Shown here piece after piece: positions 1 through 13,948 of a stretch of DNA of 36,563 nt; the first letter of the stretch is position 1; every line of letters begins with the position of its first letter. Location of the stretch: assembly GCF_001949145.1 (NCBI RefSeq), contig NW_019091544.1, positions 7,039 to 43,601 of the forward strand. The letters are read 5' to 3'. The notes under the pieces are model-generated. The model searched no databases, was not told the DNA's origin, and saw only the letters and a list, made by a program, of their open reading frames with translations. The position numbers and the translations under genes were made by a program. This stretch comes from Acanthaster planci (lineage: Eukaryota > Echinodermata > Asteroidea > Valvatida > Acanthasteridae).

Positions 1-202
1 TTCAGGCCGGCCCAGCGTCATCAATATTGAAAAATGCCCTGGCATGAAGTGGTTAATGAATAAAGACTTGTCATAAAGAAAAATTATAAAATGTAAGAAC
101 GGAGGAAGCAAAATTTCCACTAGTCATGTCGATTTGGAGTGATGACGTATCACACGTCTCTGGCCCCGCAGACCATGATGAGATCCACATGCACGCATGC
201 AT

Positions 203-233
<31 letters not shown>

Positions 234-1310
234 CATATACATTAACATTTTAGTGGGAAACCAACACCAGAGCCGCGCTTGTTGCACATAAAAATTCAGA
301 GGAAACCAGGTATTGGTGGCATGGACAGCAGAGGGTGAATATCGGATTTTACTTCAGACAGGCCAGTGGGTTTTAGAGAAAAATTATTAGCGAGGAATGC
401 ACTTTTTTCTTCAAAACATGTCGATGTTATTTCGTAACATTTTTAGACTGAAAACCATGGTTTAGCCATGATTTTCTTATATTGAGAATTTATAGAAATG
501 TCAAAAACAGAAGGGGCAATATTTTCATGTTATGTTGGGGAACGGTAACCCTTTTTTTCGACGAGGGGTAGGCAGTTTTTGGGGCCGGGTGTTTGGTTAT
601 GGAACACAATTTTTATTAGTTTCCTGGGGGAAATAAAGCGAAAGCTTTCTTTTGTTCACCACTGTCATAACTTTGGCAGCACTCGCTTGGGTTCAAGCGG
701 TTCGAGAGCCACCGTGAAGAATTTCTATGTTGGGTACTGAAACTGCAAATGCCCATTATTTGTTTCTTTCGCAGCACCGGACACAACTGGCTTGATTCGG
801 TGAGGGAAAATTGCAGCTATGTTCTAGTGTACACGCATAAATTACAGAAGCATTTTTCAAAATTGAATGGACTTGGCTGATTGACAAGTTGCTTTCAAAA
901 AAGCTTGTGCTAAGTGGACAGCTAACAGTAGACTTGCACTCAGCCAGGGTGCAAAAAATCCTCTCGGTAGTCGAAATCTCGTAACATCCGAGCTCGTGTT
1001 ACACATTTTTTTCCCTCTTAGGAATGTGCACAATTCAGGCAAGACTGGCAAAATATGCTGGTCTAAACCGGAGTCTCATCTTACTGGAGCTTGTATTACC
1101 GAGAGTTGACTGTATTTGCAACTTTAACATTCAAGAGTGTCAATTCTTGTTTCAGAGTTTGTTCGATCCTTCAGCCCACTGGCCTTCAGGATCATGAAGT
1201 ATAAATACACTTACTCCCTCCAGCATGTCCTATGATGGAAAGTCCATATTTGCATTTATATGTATGTAGACCTCAAAAAATTTGTTCCCGTGTTCTTTTC
1301 CTTGCTGCAG
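1..1310. other. Intron of the 14-3-3 gene (5' part)
   Basis: No coding exon is recognisable here. It precedes a good 3' splice site (pyrimidine-rich tract and CTGCAG ending at 1310) of a mid-gene 14-3-3 exon, so at least its 3' part must be intron. The exons for the N-terminal third of the protein lie upstream of the window. The only structured element is a GCAC microsatellite near 194-235. Confidence 0.7.
194..235. repeat. (GCAC)n microsatellite
   Basis: The tetranucleotide GCAC/ACGC is repeated about nine to ten times, starting with a few ATGC variants. It is a simple-sequence tract inside an intron and probably length-polymorphic. Confidence 0.9.
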
Positions 1311-4433
<3,123 letters not shown>

Positions 4434-6790
4434 CTCTCCAGCTTCAAGTAACTGTAGTGTGTTAGTGCCCACAAACGTTTTTTGCTCATGCTCAGAACAG
4501 TCTCCAGTTTACCTTAAAGCACGACTGATCAATATCAACAGTGTAACTTTCTTTTTTTGTAAATTTCCTCAGCAGTGTTTCTCAATTTTCATCAGAGAAA
4601 CTGTATCGCGTGTATCACCGTAGATATGAGCTTGTTTACATCACAGTGTTGATCATCATAAAAATGAAGAAAAGAGGAAAAATTGAAAAAAAAAAAAGGA
4701 AATGCCCAGTTAGCATTATCAGGTTCAAATGAAACATTTGTTGGATTTGTTTTTAAGGTGTAGTCAAACGGATTTACTAAGAAGACAATCTACACTCCTG
4801 TGTCATTTCTGGCTGTGTTGCATCATTTCTTCCTACAAACATAGCAAAGATGCCTTTGGCTTCAGTGAAAATTAGTTGCCTCTCATGCCTAAAACACTTT
4901 AAAGTGTGACTGAGTAACTTTCAGAGAACAGGAGGAAAGAAAATTTTGGCTAGCAAATATCATAAAAATCTTTTGATATTAGCTGAGAAACCAATTTCTT
5001 CCGTTGTTTATGAAAACAACACAGGAAATACACAAGTTGACACTGGCCAATCATGGCTCTCTTCACTGGTTCGTCATCCAAATGACAGCACTTTCTTTGT
5101 CAATTTTCCAGATTTCTGGTGTTCAGTGTGTTCTCCCAACTAAAATATAAAAAGTACAACTAAAAAAACCTGCCAACAAAATAAAAATAGAAAGTAGAAG
5201 TGCTTGCCTTGTGAATGCCTGAGCAGGCAGAATGGTATTTACTTAATTTAAGTCGTAGTGTGTAGTACATATTTTACCCAAGCAAAGCCTAACACGACTA
5301 AGATGAATTGATAGTGTAGACCGTTTGTCATGGTTAACATCTCGCTGTTTGCAAACCAAAGAGCATAAAAACATTTTTGAGCTGACAGATGTCGCCCACA
5401 GGAATGTTTTTGCCCCGTGTTGGTAGCTCAAAGGACCAGTCAGTAACAGTGGTTCTGAGCACTGTGTACTACGCTTGCTTTCATCGCTAAATGATCTGGG
5501 TCACTTAAAACAGGCTTAATATGTATTGTATTAAGACGAAAATTACAAAAGTGTTAAAACTATGTAGCCATACAAATTGAAAGGATATTCTTACTGCTAA
5601 AGATTATAGTAGTGTTCACGTTCAATTGGCTTGGTGTTCATGTATACTAGTGCTAGATATTAGTGACTGACTTGTACTATTGTAATAAATTGTCTTCTAT
5701 TATACTACCTATCATTTTTAAGCTACAAAAAGAAAAAAAAATCAACCAAATGGTTTGAGCTAAGGCAAGACTGATAGGTTGCTCGGCCTAACTTTTGTGA
5801 TCTGCTTCGTGTTCTGGTTGGCATGGTGTATGGAGTTACGGGTGCAACTGTGTAACATGCTTTGGGATTCACCCAGGAAGACTACAGTTGCATGTTCTTT
5901 TTCGTCGTTTGTCTTGATTTCTTTTTTTTTTTAGTGACATTCGTTTCGGTCGCATTTTGCTACATCTTGTGGTCAGTTTTGGATCCTTAGGTGGTCACTC
6001 CTTTTGATCCAAATACCAGCTCTTGTGATAGTTAATGTGCTGTTTATATATTGTTTGACAGTGAGCAATTGTTGCTTGATACCTTCTAAATCCACATTTC
6101 TGTTTGGATTTTGTACAACTACCCTGCAGTCAACTTTGATAGGAGTAGGATTTTGATGCCTGTTTGCTTCCATACTTACCCATTCCCATATCACCTTTCT
6201 GTATCAGTGATGAACTTGTCCCGGGTACAAATCCAACCTGCTGAATTTAACAGTCTATCAACTTGATATACATGTCTAGTGCTCTTGTTCATTGTTGATA
6301 CATTGGTCCCCATTTAATTGCTACAGACTGTTTATTAGAATAAACAAATGAGTCCTGGTAGGCAGAATAGATGTTGACGTCGTTTCTAAAGGTCATTCAG
6401 TTCATTGGATCTACCTTGCACAGTAAATTGTTTCCGTTTTTAAGAAATTTAGGCAGTAGATGTTATAATGATGATACATTCATGTTGGAATTAAATAATT
6501 TGTTGTATTTAAAACTAATTGATTTGCTGTAAGGACCAGAAGATTTTTATTATACAGAATGGAGGCTCGAAACAAGAGGGCCTAGAAAGTCTTGTCAAAC
6601 AACAAGTAAATTGTGCTAAAATTTGAATAAAGCTGAAATGTTGGTCTTTTCATTGGCTTTCAGAGATTGGTGGAAGTCACGTGGTCTGGAATATTATCTA
6701 GCAGTGTTTTTTCCCATCACTGTCTGTAGAAGTAGTTTGGATGTAACAGTTGGCTTAACAATGTACAAATAAAACATTGAATCACATGTG
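4434..6790 (+). other. Probable 3' UTR of the 14-3-3 gene and downstream
   Basis: The 2.3 kb after the 14-3-3 stop codon contain no exon I can recognise. Candidate poly(A) signals AATAAA occur at 5684-5689, 6626-6631 and 6768-6773. Long 3' UTRs are common in 14-3-3 genes, so one of these is likely the mRNA end, but which one cannot be decided from sequence alone. Confidence 0.5.
6626..6631 (+). terminator. Candidate poly(A) signal (14-3-3)
   Basis: AATAAA lies 2.2 kb after the stop codon and is followed within about 30 bases by a GT-rich stretch (TGTTGGTCTTTTC). Alternatives are at 5684-5689 and 6768-6773. Confidence 0.4.
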
Positions 6791-7492
6791 TACCGTAAAG
6801 TCACGAGGGAATAAGCAGTAATGACGATACATGCATCTTGAAATAAGGGTAGTGGCAAGATTAGACTCGACTGTGCTGATTTTGGAGAACTTCAATGCCT
6901 AAAATTGTGTGTTTCTCTGAGGATGACGGTATTTGTTCTAACAAAATGTATACATGTATCTTGTTGCTGGCAGAAGGTGTCATTTTAATTTGAGACTGTT
7001 GCAAGCAACGTTTTGCCGATTTTCAAACACATTGCACGTATGAACTGCTTGGCGTAAGACGGTACCCTTACCAAATTGTTCCTCGTTATTGCTTTGAATG
7101 ATTAAAACACCGGTTCCTTATTTACTTCAAACCCGTTTTAAAAATGGCCTCAGTGTGACGACATAGAAAGCTAAATCCTAGGGTCGTCATTTCCAAACCG
7201 TATGGTGCAGCAATTTTCCACCATTAGAAGTAAATTTAAGATTGGTAAAGCAGTGACAAGTCCCGTCTTTTGATGTTTATGAAAATTAAACATTTGAAGC
7301 TTCATGTTTGGCATTGGAATACCTTCATTATTGCATGAATGTGGAAGCTATGTAGCTTTCTGGTCTGTAAATTGTTTCAATTTGTTCCTTAAGATCCGTA
7401 GAATGAATGGACTTAAACGGATAAAGAAATTGGTGTATCCACAGTTGTTGTCTGTGCGTCTTACTTTGCTGTTTGAATAACTTGAAATTTTA

Positions 7493-7863
7493 GAGATACA
7501 GGAAGAAGTCGTGCCACAGATTCACTTTTTGAAAAAAAAATGTAGGAAATTAAATATGCCGATCACGAAACTTGAACGGAAATCGAAAGCTATTTCAACC
7601 CATAGTGTAACTGTACATGTACTGAAAGTTTCGTGTGCTGAGTCTCTGCCCCAGAAGTTGAAGGTATACTGTCTTGAAGTTGCTTTCGACAAACATGCAC
7701 AGCTTTTTTCATCTTGCATAGAATTTACATGTGATACAGATGCCTGCTATGTCTCGCGGCCATTGGAAAAAAAATTGAAATCCCTGTCTGAAGCCTGGCA
7801 CCCGGATCCCTCTGCACGTTACTATGGATTTACTACTGAAACGTTGATCACGGGTTTTCAGGA
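7493..7863 (+). CDS. Orphan open frame, possible internal exon
   Basis: A frame open from the stop at 7478 to 7886 encodes about 124 residues beginning EIQEEVVPQIHFLKKKCRK and including HSVTVHVLKVSCAESL. I recognise no family. It could be an exon: a TTTTAG acceptor sits at its left edge (7487-7492) and a GAA|GTATGT donor at 7863/7864. Its charged and hydrophobic residues alternate in a protein-like way. Against this, no partner exons are visible, there is no homology I can name, and other frames across it are also open. It could be a remnant of a mobile element or chance. Confidence 0.2.
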
Positions 7864-8447
7864 AGTATGTGCTTTGTATGTATGAATGAAAAAGCAAATA
7901 GAGGCCTGCGGGAAGCGCCCTCCCAGGACGTTTTGTTTCTTAGATTTAATGACAATGAATGCACAAAAAGTTTACTCGAGCCTAACAAACTAGAGGAAGA
8001 CTGAAAGAAATGCCCTCTAACGTGACGTCATACGCAGTCTCTCAAGCTCTCTCTACGCGTGTGCAGTCTGGTCTCGTGACCTCGTGCTCAGTGCACTTGA
8101 TTAAGGTGTGGTGCTATGCAGATGGGGTCATCTCTTCCCAAGTGTTGAGGAAATACTGTGAGGCGTCTGATTGTTTCAAACACTTTAGCTTGGTGCTGTT
8201 ATTCTGTAACTGTTTTAAAACTCAAAACAATGAATGAATGAAACAAATGAATTTCAAGTAAATTTGGTTTGCAATCTGGGCTTCAACATCATGGTGTCGT
8301 CAAACTTGCAGGTTCCCGTTCCCACATTCAGCTTACTGAAGCATTGAAAATGAAATAAAACTGGGAGTGTTTGGAAATTTGGCCTCACTTGTAGCTGTAT
8401 TGTGCAAGCTCCAATGGACAAAATTAAAACAAACAAAACGAGAGGGA

Positions 8448-8467
8448 CGTGGTTGTGGACAACCACG
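8448..8467. repeat. Perfect 9-bp hairpin
   Basis: CGTGGTTGT and its complement ACAACCACG are separated by GG. It lies 120 bases before a second perfect hairpin. The function is unknown, and both may mark an old mobile element. Confidence 0.6.
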
Positions 8468-8589
8468 GAGCTGTTTTGGAATTTTCATTTTCATCTTTAT
8501 CATTTTGGAAAAATGATCAAATCGATTTATTGAAACTATTTATAAGGGAAAATTTCCTCTAATTTGTCTGAAATTCCAACGCAACCAAG

Positions 8590-8610
8590 AGCTGTTTCGC
8601 CGAAACAGCT
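8590..8610. repeat. Perfect 10-bp hairpin
   Basis: AGCTGTTTCG and CGAAACAGCT are separated by a single C, a nearly uninterrupted palindrome. No gene is adjacent. Confidence 0.65.
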
Positions 8611-10246
8611 AAAAAGCCATGCGTGAGGAATATTAAAAATAGATCGCTGTACAATTTTAGAAATTAGAGCACTTAAATTTCATACGACACTTGTACTTCA
8701 GCAACATTGGATGTAGTCTCCTTACATAACACAACACCGACATTCGATGTTTTGTCAACATACGGTACCTACAGTACAAGTGCAAATGCTGGATATTTCC
8801 TTGACTTCAGTAACAGATTTAACTTACGGGGTGTTCCGTTTCACGAAGGCTAGCTAGCTTGAAGCTTTGGCCACTGTAGTGAAATTGCACGAGGGCGCCC
8901 CACATCAACAACGTGCAGTTAGTTAGAGCGATGCGTGACACGTAGATTATATTAGCACTCCGATCCGATGATCGCGCGCTGAACAAACCAAGTTCCAACA
9001 GTCTTGACAGTATGATAACCGGCGCAGTTCTTGCTGACAAGCCTACCTCATATAACACTGGCCGCTACATGTGCATGTATGTGAAAATTCTCTTCGGCTA
9101 AACACGTTGGTTATAATTGTGATCGACTCTAGAAAAATGGGTTATATCCTTCAAGTCGCCATGCAGACTCAGGTTATGAGTTTTTGATATGGCTGGATTC
9201 TGTATCGAATGATCGTTGTATTCAGTGCGCTGCGTTCTGGAAATACATGTACATGTATAATCATTTGTATATCCACATTTTCGGATAAGAGCACTTTTCG
9301 AGAAAATGCTCATAAAGTGTAGTGCTTGGAAACATAATGCTAGGTAGGATTTCCCACTGAATGATCCATTCTTCATCTTTATTTATCAGTATCCATGTTT
9401 GTCGTCACAAATTCTGAAAATAGAAATATTATAGACATGACAGAACACAAAATCACATTTTCGAAGAAATTTTGCTCTCTCCAAAAAGAACAGGCAATTA
9501 CGTGTTTTGGCATTGCAGGACTTATTAATACAATTTTTTGCAGAGCGTGTCACAATTGCTGATCCAAAACTTTACAAATGTATTTCAGCTCTCGTACGTA
9601 TTCAGGGTAGCACCAGACATGCCAGAGTAGAACTTTATATCGACGAGAATATAATATCATATCAGTGCTCTGAGTAGAACTTTAGGCTGCTTAGATTAGA
9701 GTGCAGGCAAATTCGTGCACGAAAGGCAAAAACAAATCAGGCCAATTTCGCTCACCTTTTGACAAAGGAAAGAGTTCTGTATTCGGACAACACTTGATGC
9801 CCCGTCATGCCCGTGCACAAACATGTAAGACTTATCTGAAAAAACCAAAGTGTTTTCTAAGTAAATGGTTTGAAATTTTCCTTGCTAAACTTCACTATTT
9901 GAGACATGTTATCACTTTCTGACAGCTGTTGTTACATTTTAAGGGAAAAGTAGTGTTGTCCATATATGGAACTCTTTCCAGACAATATTCCCCCAAAATT
10001 TCAGAGACAAGGTCCTCAGTATGTTACTTTCCAAAAGTGAGATCTCAATTCTGTGTTTGAAAAAGACTTTTCTTTGGCATTTTGCACCTGATAATGACCT
10101 GAATAAAGCTAGGCCTAGGTGATTTTCAGTTTAAATTGTAAAAATGAAGACTGTCATGTTCAACGGTTTGAAAAAATTGAGCATTAATTGGTCTAGTGAG
10201 TGGTGACATGACTACCATGTGCACTCCAAAATTGTCATTTCAGCTG

Positions 10247-11499
10247 ATGGCGACAAGATCACACAGAATTAAGTCTTTTGCACATCTGTGTCATCCAACA
10301 ACCAAACTACTGGTCTTTGATTTGCCGGCAGACTGCCCCCTGTGTGGTCAGGATGTTGATGCTTCCAGCGTGAAGTCCCCTGTGGCTCAATATCCATCAC
10401 CGTTTGTGTCTGCCTGTGGAGTACCATTCTCTGTGGTCATTAAGCCAACAGTTGGAGATTTTCTACAGTTAGTATGGATAAAGATTTCAACATTTATTGT
10501 ACAAAAAAAGTTAAGGGGAAATATACATATTTAGTAGTATCATCTAAGTTAATACCAACTTCTTTTGATATCCATCCCTCTGTTTAAAAATCTGAATTCC
10601 CTCATTATTCACAGATCCTATGAACGGGATGATAATTTACATGCAGGCATCACTACCTCAAAAGGTAAGCACATGTACGTGGTCTGGAATCTTCTTGTGG
10701 AATTATTGATGTTTATTTAATTGTATGATATTTTGCCCCTTTTTCAACTTCAGGAACTGTGTACAGTTATGATGAGACTGGTGTTCAGCAGGAATACCAC
10801 CGTTGGTGTCAGTGTTTAGCTGTACCTCTGTTAGAGGAGTCTGATGAAGACTTGAAGAGCGGCTGGGATCAGAGACTAGCAGACACAGCCACAGAGCTTC
10901 AGTGGAAGAAAGACAAGTAAGTTTCCCATCCCCCTCCAAACAAAGGCGTGCCACTTTGTGTCAAGATATCACTTGGTTGTCCTCTACTAAATGCCAGCTG
11001 CTGACCAAGATATATTGGTAGTTATCACCAAAGGACAAGATCTGCTTTATTAAAACTTAACTTAAAAATTAAGTCAACTTCCAAGCCTTGTTCTTCTGCT
11101 TGTAAGCAATACATGCATACCCTTGGTTGAAGTTTGATACTTGAGGTAAATATGAAGTTGTCTCCTTTGTGGATGCTACTTTGAGTTGTCTGTTCATTAC
11201 CTGTATGGAACAGGTGCCCCATTTCTACTCCTATTCTCTTTCACCCTTTGATATTTTATGTCTCTCTTCCCTGCAGATACCATGAGGACTGTCACAATTG
11301 CTTTGACTTTGTAGTTAGCTTCTTGAATGCGATTGGATACAGATATACCCCTCACAACCCGAATGGACCGATCACAAGAGATGGTTTTTGTCAAGATATG
11401 ATCCTACCTGTGACATCCAGGGCAGCTGGATACATTGGTATCCACCGCAGTATCACCAAGTATGGCTTCCTAGTTCAGCAAGCATCCAAGGTCTTATGA
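10247..11499 (+). CDS. MKRN2OS: MKRN2 opposite-strand-like protein (MKRN2OS), complete
   Basis: Exons 10247-10467, 10615-10664, 10754-10916 and 11277-11499 (phases 2, 1, 2; all GT..AG) give 218 residues, close to the human protein's ~220. Matching blocks are a Cys pair, DCPLCGQD (30-36); VIKPTVGDFL; LHAGITTSKGTVYSYDETGV (82-101); YHEDCHNCFDFVVSFLNAIG (146-165); and a C-terminal IHRSITKYGFLV. The biochemical function of this family is not established. His83 followed by Asn152-Cys153 recalls the His-first, Cys-later order of permuted papain-like folds (see findings). The start at ATG 10247 aligns best with the family. An in-frame ATG at 10196 would add 17 residues but lies before an AG acceptor (10242-10243), so an upstream 5' UTR exon is likely. 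MKRN2 itself is not seen on the opposite strand. Confidence 0.88.
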
Positions 11500-13948
11500 A
11501 GAATGTGGGTAATGCAGTTTCTGTGTGTCTGTATTGACCTTGTGCAAAAATAACAGAGGGCGCTGTTTGACTTGGTAAAGAGAATAATTTGGGTGAAGTC
11601 CATTGGATACAGACCTGAAAAATTTGAAGACAAGAGAATGCTTTCAAAGTGCCTCAAATTGTTGATTTCTGCATCAGTTTAAACAAGAGTTGTACAACAT
11701 ATGCCACATGTTTAAGGATTAAAATGAAACACTGAAAAGTCAGCTGGAAGCTTGTTGACTTTTATTTATAACTGCATTTCATCAAAATATGCTGCAGAAA
11801 AATTTCAATATTAAAAATTACAATGATGCAACTTTTAACTATAGTAAACCTACTTAATAAAATAAGCATTTTACATTGATTATTCAATCTGATTTAAGAA
11901 CAAGTTCATTTATTGAATTCTTCAAATTATAAAAAATGTAATATTTATTCTAAATAGTAATATCTGTGAATCAAACTGTTATCAACAGCACTGATCTCAT
12001 CATGAATTTCAGGTGTTTTGCTTATTGTGGAAGTTTGGGATATTTTGTGATGTGACCAAATGGGTTGGAACACATAAACCTTTACACGTGACTTCATTTA
12101 TTGTTCCACTTAAAAGTTGTTTGGTTTTGCCTAACCTTGTATACAATTGCAAATTTAGCCATAGGGACTTTGATGTCCTCCAAATCCATTTATGTAATTT
12201 AGTGATGTATTATTTTTGCAGTGACTTTTGCTTTGCCAGTTACTGATACAAATAAATGCAGAATCACTCTGAACAAAACAGGAATGATACACTTTACAAT
12301 ATGAGCAATTCTATGTGCAATATATGAATAAAAATACTAGCCAGATATTTGGTGATTGTTTTAGTGCTTGGCTTTAATTATAAAAATCACTTGCCAATAC
12401 AACTTCTCAGTATTGAGCAGTTTATATCCTGTGCTGAGATGACAAATTCCAATGAGAAATAATTTGGAAGAGAGTTCTATTGAAACATCTCCTTATTGCC
12501 TTAAAGGTATATGCGAATACAAAAAATAAATATATGGAAGCCAAACGGTCAATTTCTTGAAATGGAAACTCGCCCTTTCCTTGAAAAATAGTGCTTATGA
12601 TACTTTTTCGAATATGTATCAAGGTATTTTGTACATGATTTTCGGTGGACATCCTCTGTTGGGCACAAAACTAATGTTTTGGTCATGCCTTCAAAACTTC
12701 AACATGGGCTGCATTTGGCCTCTTTTCTCTTCTGCTTCTCTAATCTATATACCTTAACTTATGGCCACTTAAAAACTCCAGTTTTAAAATCCCTGATCAT
12801 TTCTCTTCAGCTTCTGGCCTTCTTTTAGACAGCCTTTTACAAGGTGTCCGAGTCCATTTTCTGCTTCATGTACAAAGTTTCAGATATCTAAAATGTCAAA
12901 ATTCTGGTTCTCAAAAACCTTGCTTTCATCCCTACACTATAGTTTGGATTCCTCCAGTAATTACTATTATATTCAACATTTACATATGAATTTCACCAAA
13001 TCCAACAGAACTCTGGTGGCATTTAGCATGACAGCAGATACCTGGATGAAATCACTAAAAACGATACAAAACAGTCATGCAAATTGTGACTTTTGATGAT
13101 TTGTTGAAGCATGCAGCAAGACATCGGCAATGACTGGAAGACTTATCTTTTGACCATGATTTGAGGGGACAAATAACTCAAGTGTGTATCATGTCACTCC
13201 AAAAGAATTAAGCTGTATCTAAATTAATTAATCATGCTAGGAGTTATCCCAGTGTATGGGGAATAATTGCAACTAGCCACAAGCTAGTGGCAATGGCCGC
13301 TTTTGGACAAAGTCTTATTTCAGTCCCTAGTTTATACAAGTGATAGGCATAAAATGAAAACAGTTGTGCTTTACTGCAGATAAATCTAAAGATTTCCAAA
13401 CATTACTTTTTAGTACTTAAAATCTGTGAGCTGATGTGGCAGGAAAAATCAGTTATTACTCTGTCAAGAACATAATGCCTGTATTAATGCTAGGCGTACT
13501 TGAACAATACGGTGGAAATCAAGTTTCGGAACAGAACATTCGGTTGTATGTAACACAAAAGTTCTCAAGGTAATTTACAATAAAATACAAAAATACACCA
13601 ACATTTTGTAGAAGCCACAGGATGCCTTTACCACTTGCCACTTCTGAACACATGAAAACAAAGAAAGAACTTCTAGTCTTTTATATTTCTTTCCCCTTGA
13701 TGGCAAGCTGTATCCAACATGCAATAATAATGCTTGCTTACATCACTTAAGTAGAGAACACTTTCTGTAGACTCATAGAGCCATATACATGCATGTACAA
13801 GTAGAATTATACAGTAAGCAATGAGTGTTTGAAATCTGGACACACTGAAAACATAAAATCTTACATGCAAAAATACACAAGTGAGCCATCTTGTGCCCTG
13901 ATCGCAAGCCTTTCACAGCATCTGTTGCTACAACTCTTGAGTAGACTT
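11500..13948. other. Tail-to-tail interval, 3' UTRs of MKRN2OS and SNX17
   Basis: The 2.4 kb interval between two converging stop codons is AT-rich and contains no exon I recognise. An AATAAA at 11856-11861 is a plausible MKRN2OS poly(A) signal, with further ones such as 12251-12256. A poly(A) signal for SNX17 on the minus strand is not obvious close to its stop codon. Confidence 0.65.
11856..11861 (+). terminator. Candidate poly(A) signal (MKRN2OS)
   Basis: AATAAA lies about 360 bases after the MKRN2OS stop codon, in an AT-rich stretch. Confidence 0.4.

Larger units (their letters stand above)
6791..10243. other. Intergenic interval between 14-3-3 and MKRN2OS
   Basis: There is no recognisable conserved exon. 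The interval holds one orphan open frame (7493-7863, listed separately), two perfect short hairpins (8448-8467 and 8590-8610) and scattered ACATGTACATGTA motifs (for example 9243-9257). The 3' end may include the 5' UTR or an untranslated first exon of MKRN2OS, because an AG acceptor precedes its first ATG. Confidence 0.6.

Noticed and set aside
8819-9058. 79-codon minus-strand frame
   Set aside because: It has no recognisable motif, no splice sites of note and a length expected by chance.
10196-10246. Upstream in-frame ATG as the start of MKRN2OS
   Set aside because: It lies before a good acceptor (TTTCAG at 10238-10243) and its added residues do not resemble the family's N terminus; ATG 10247 fits the usual length.
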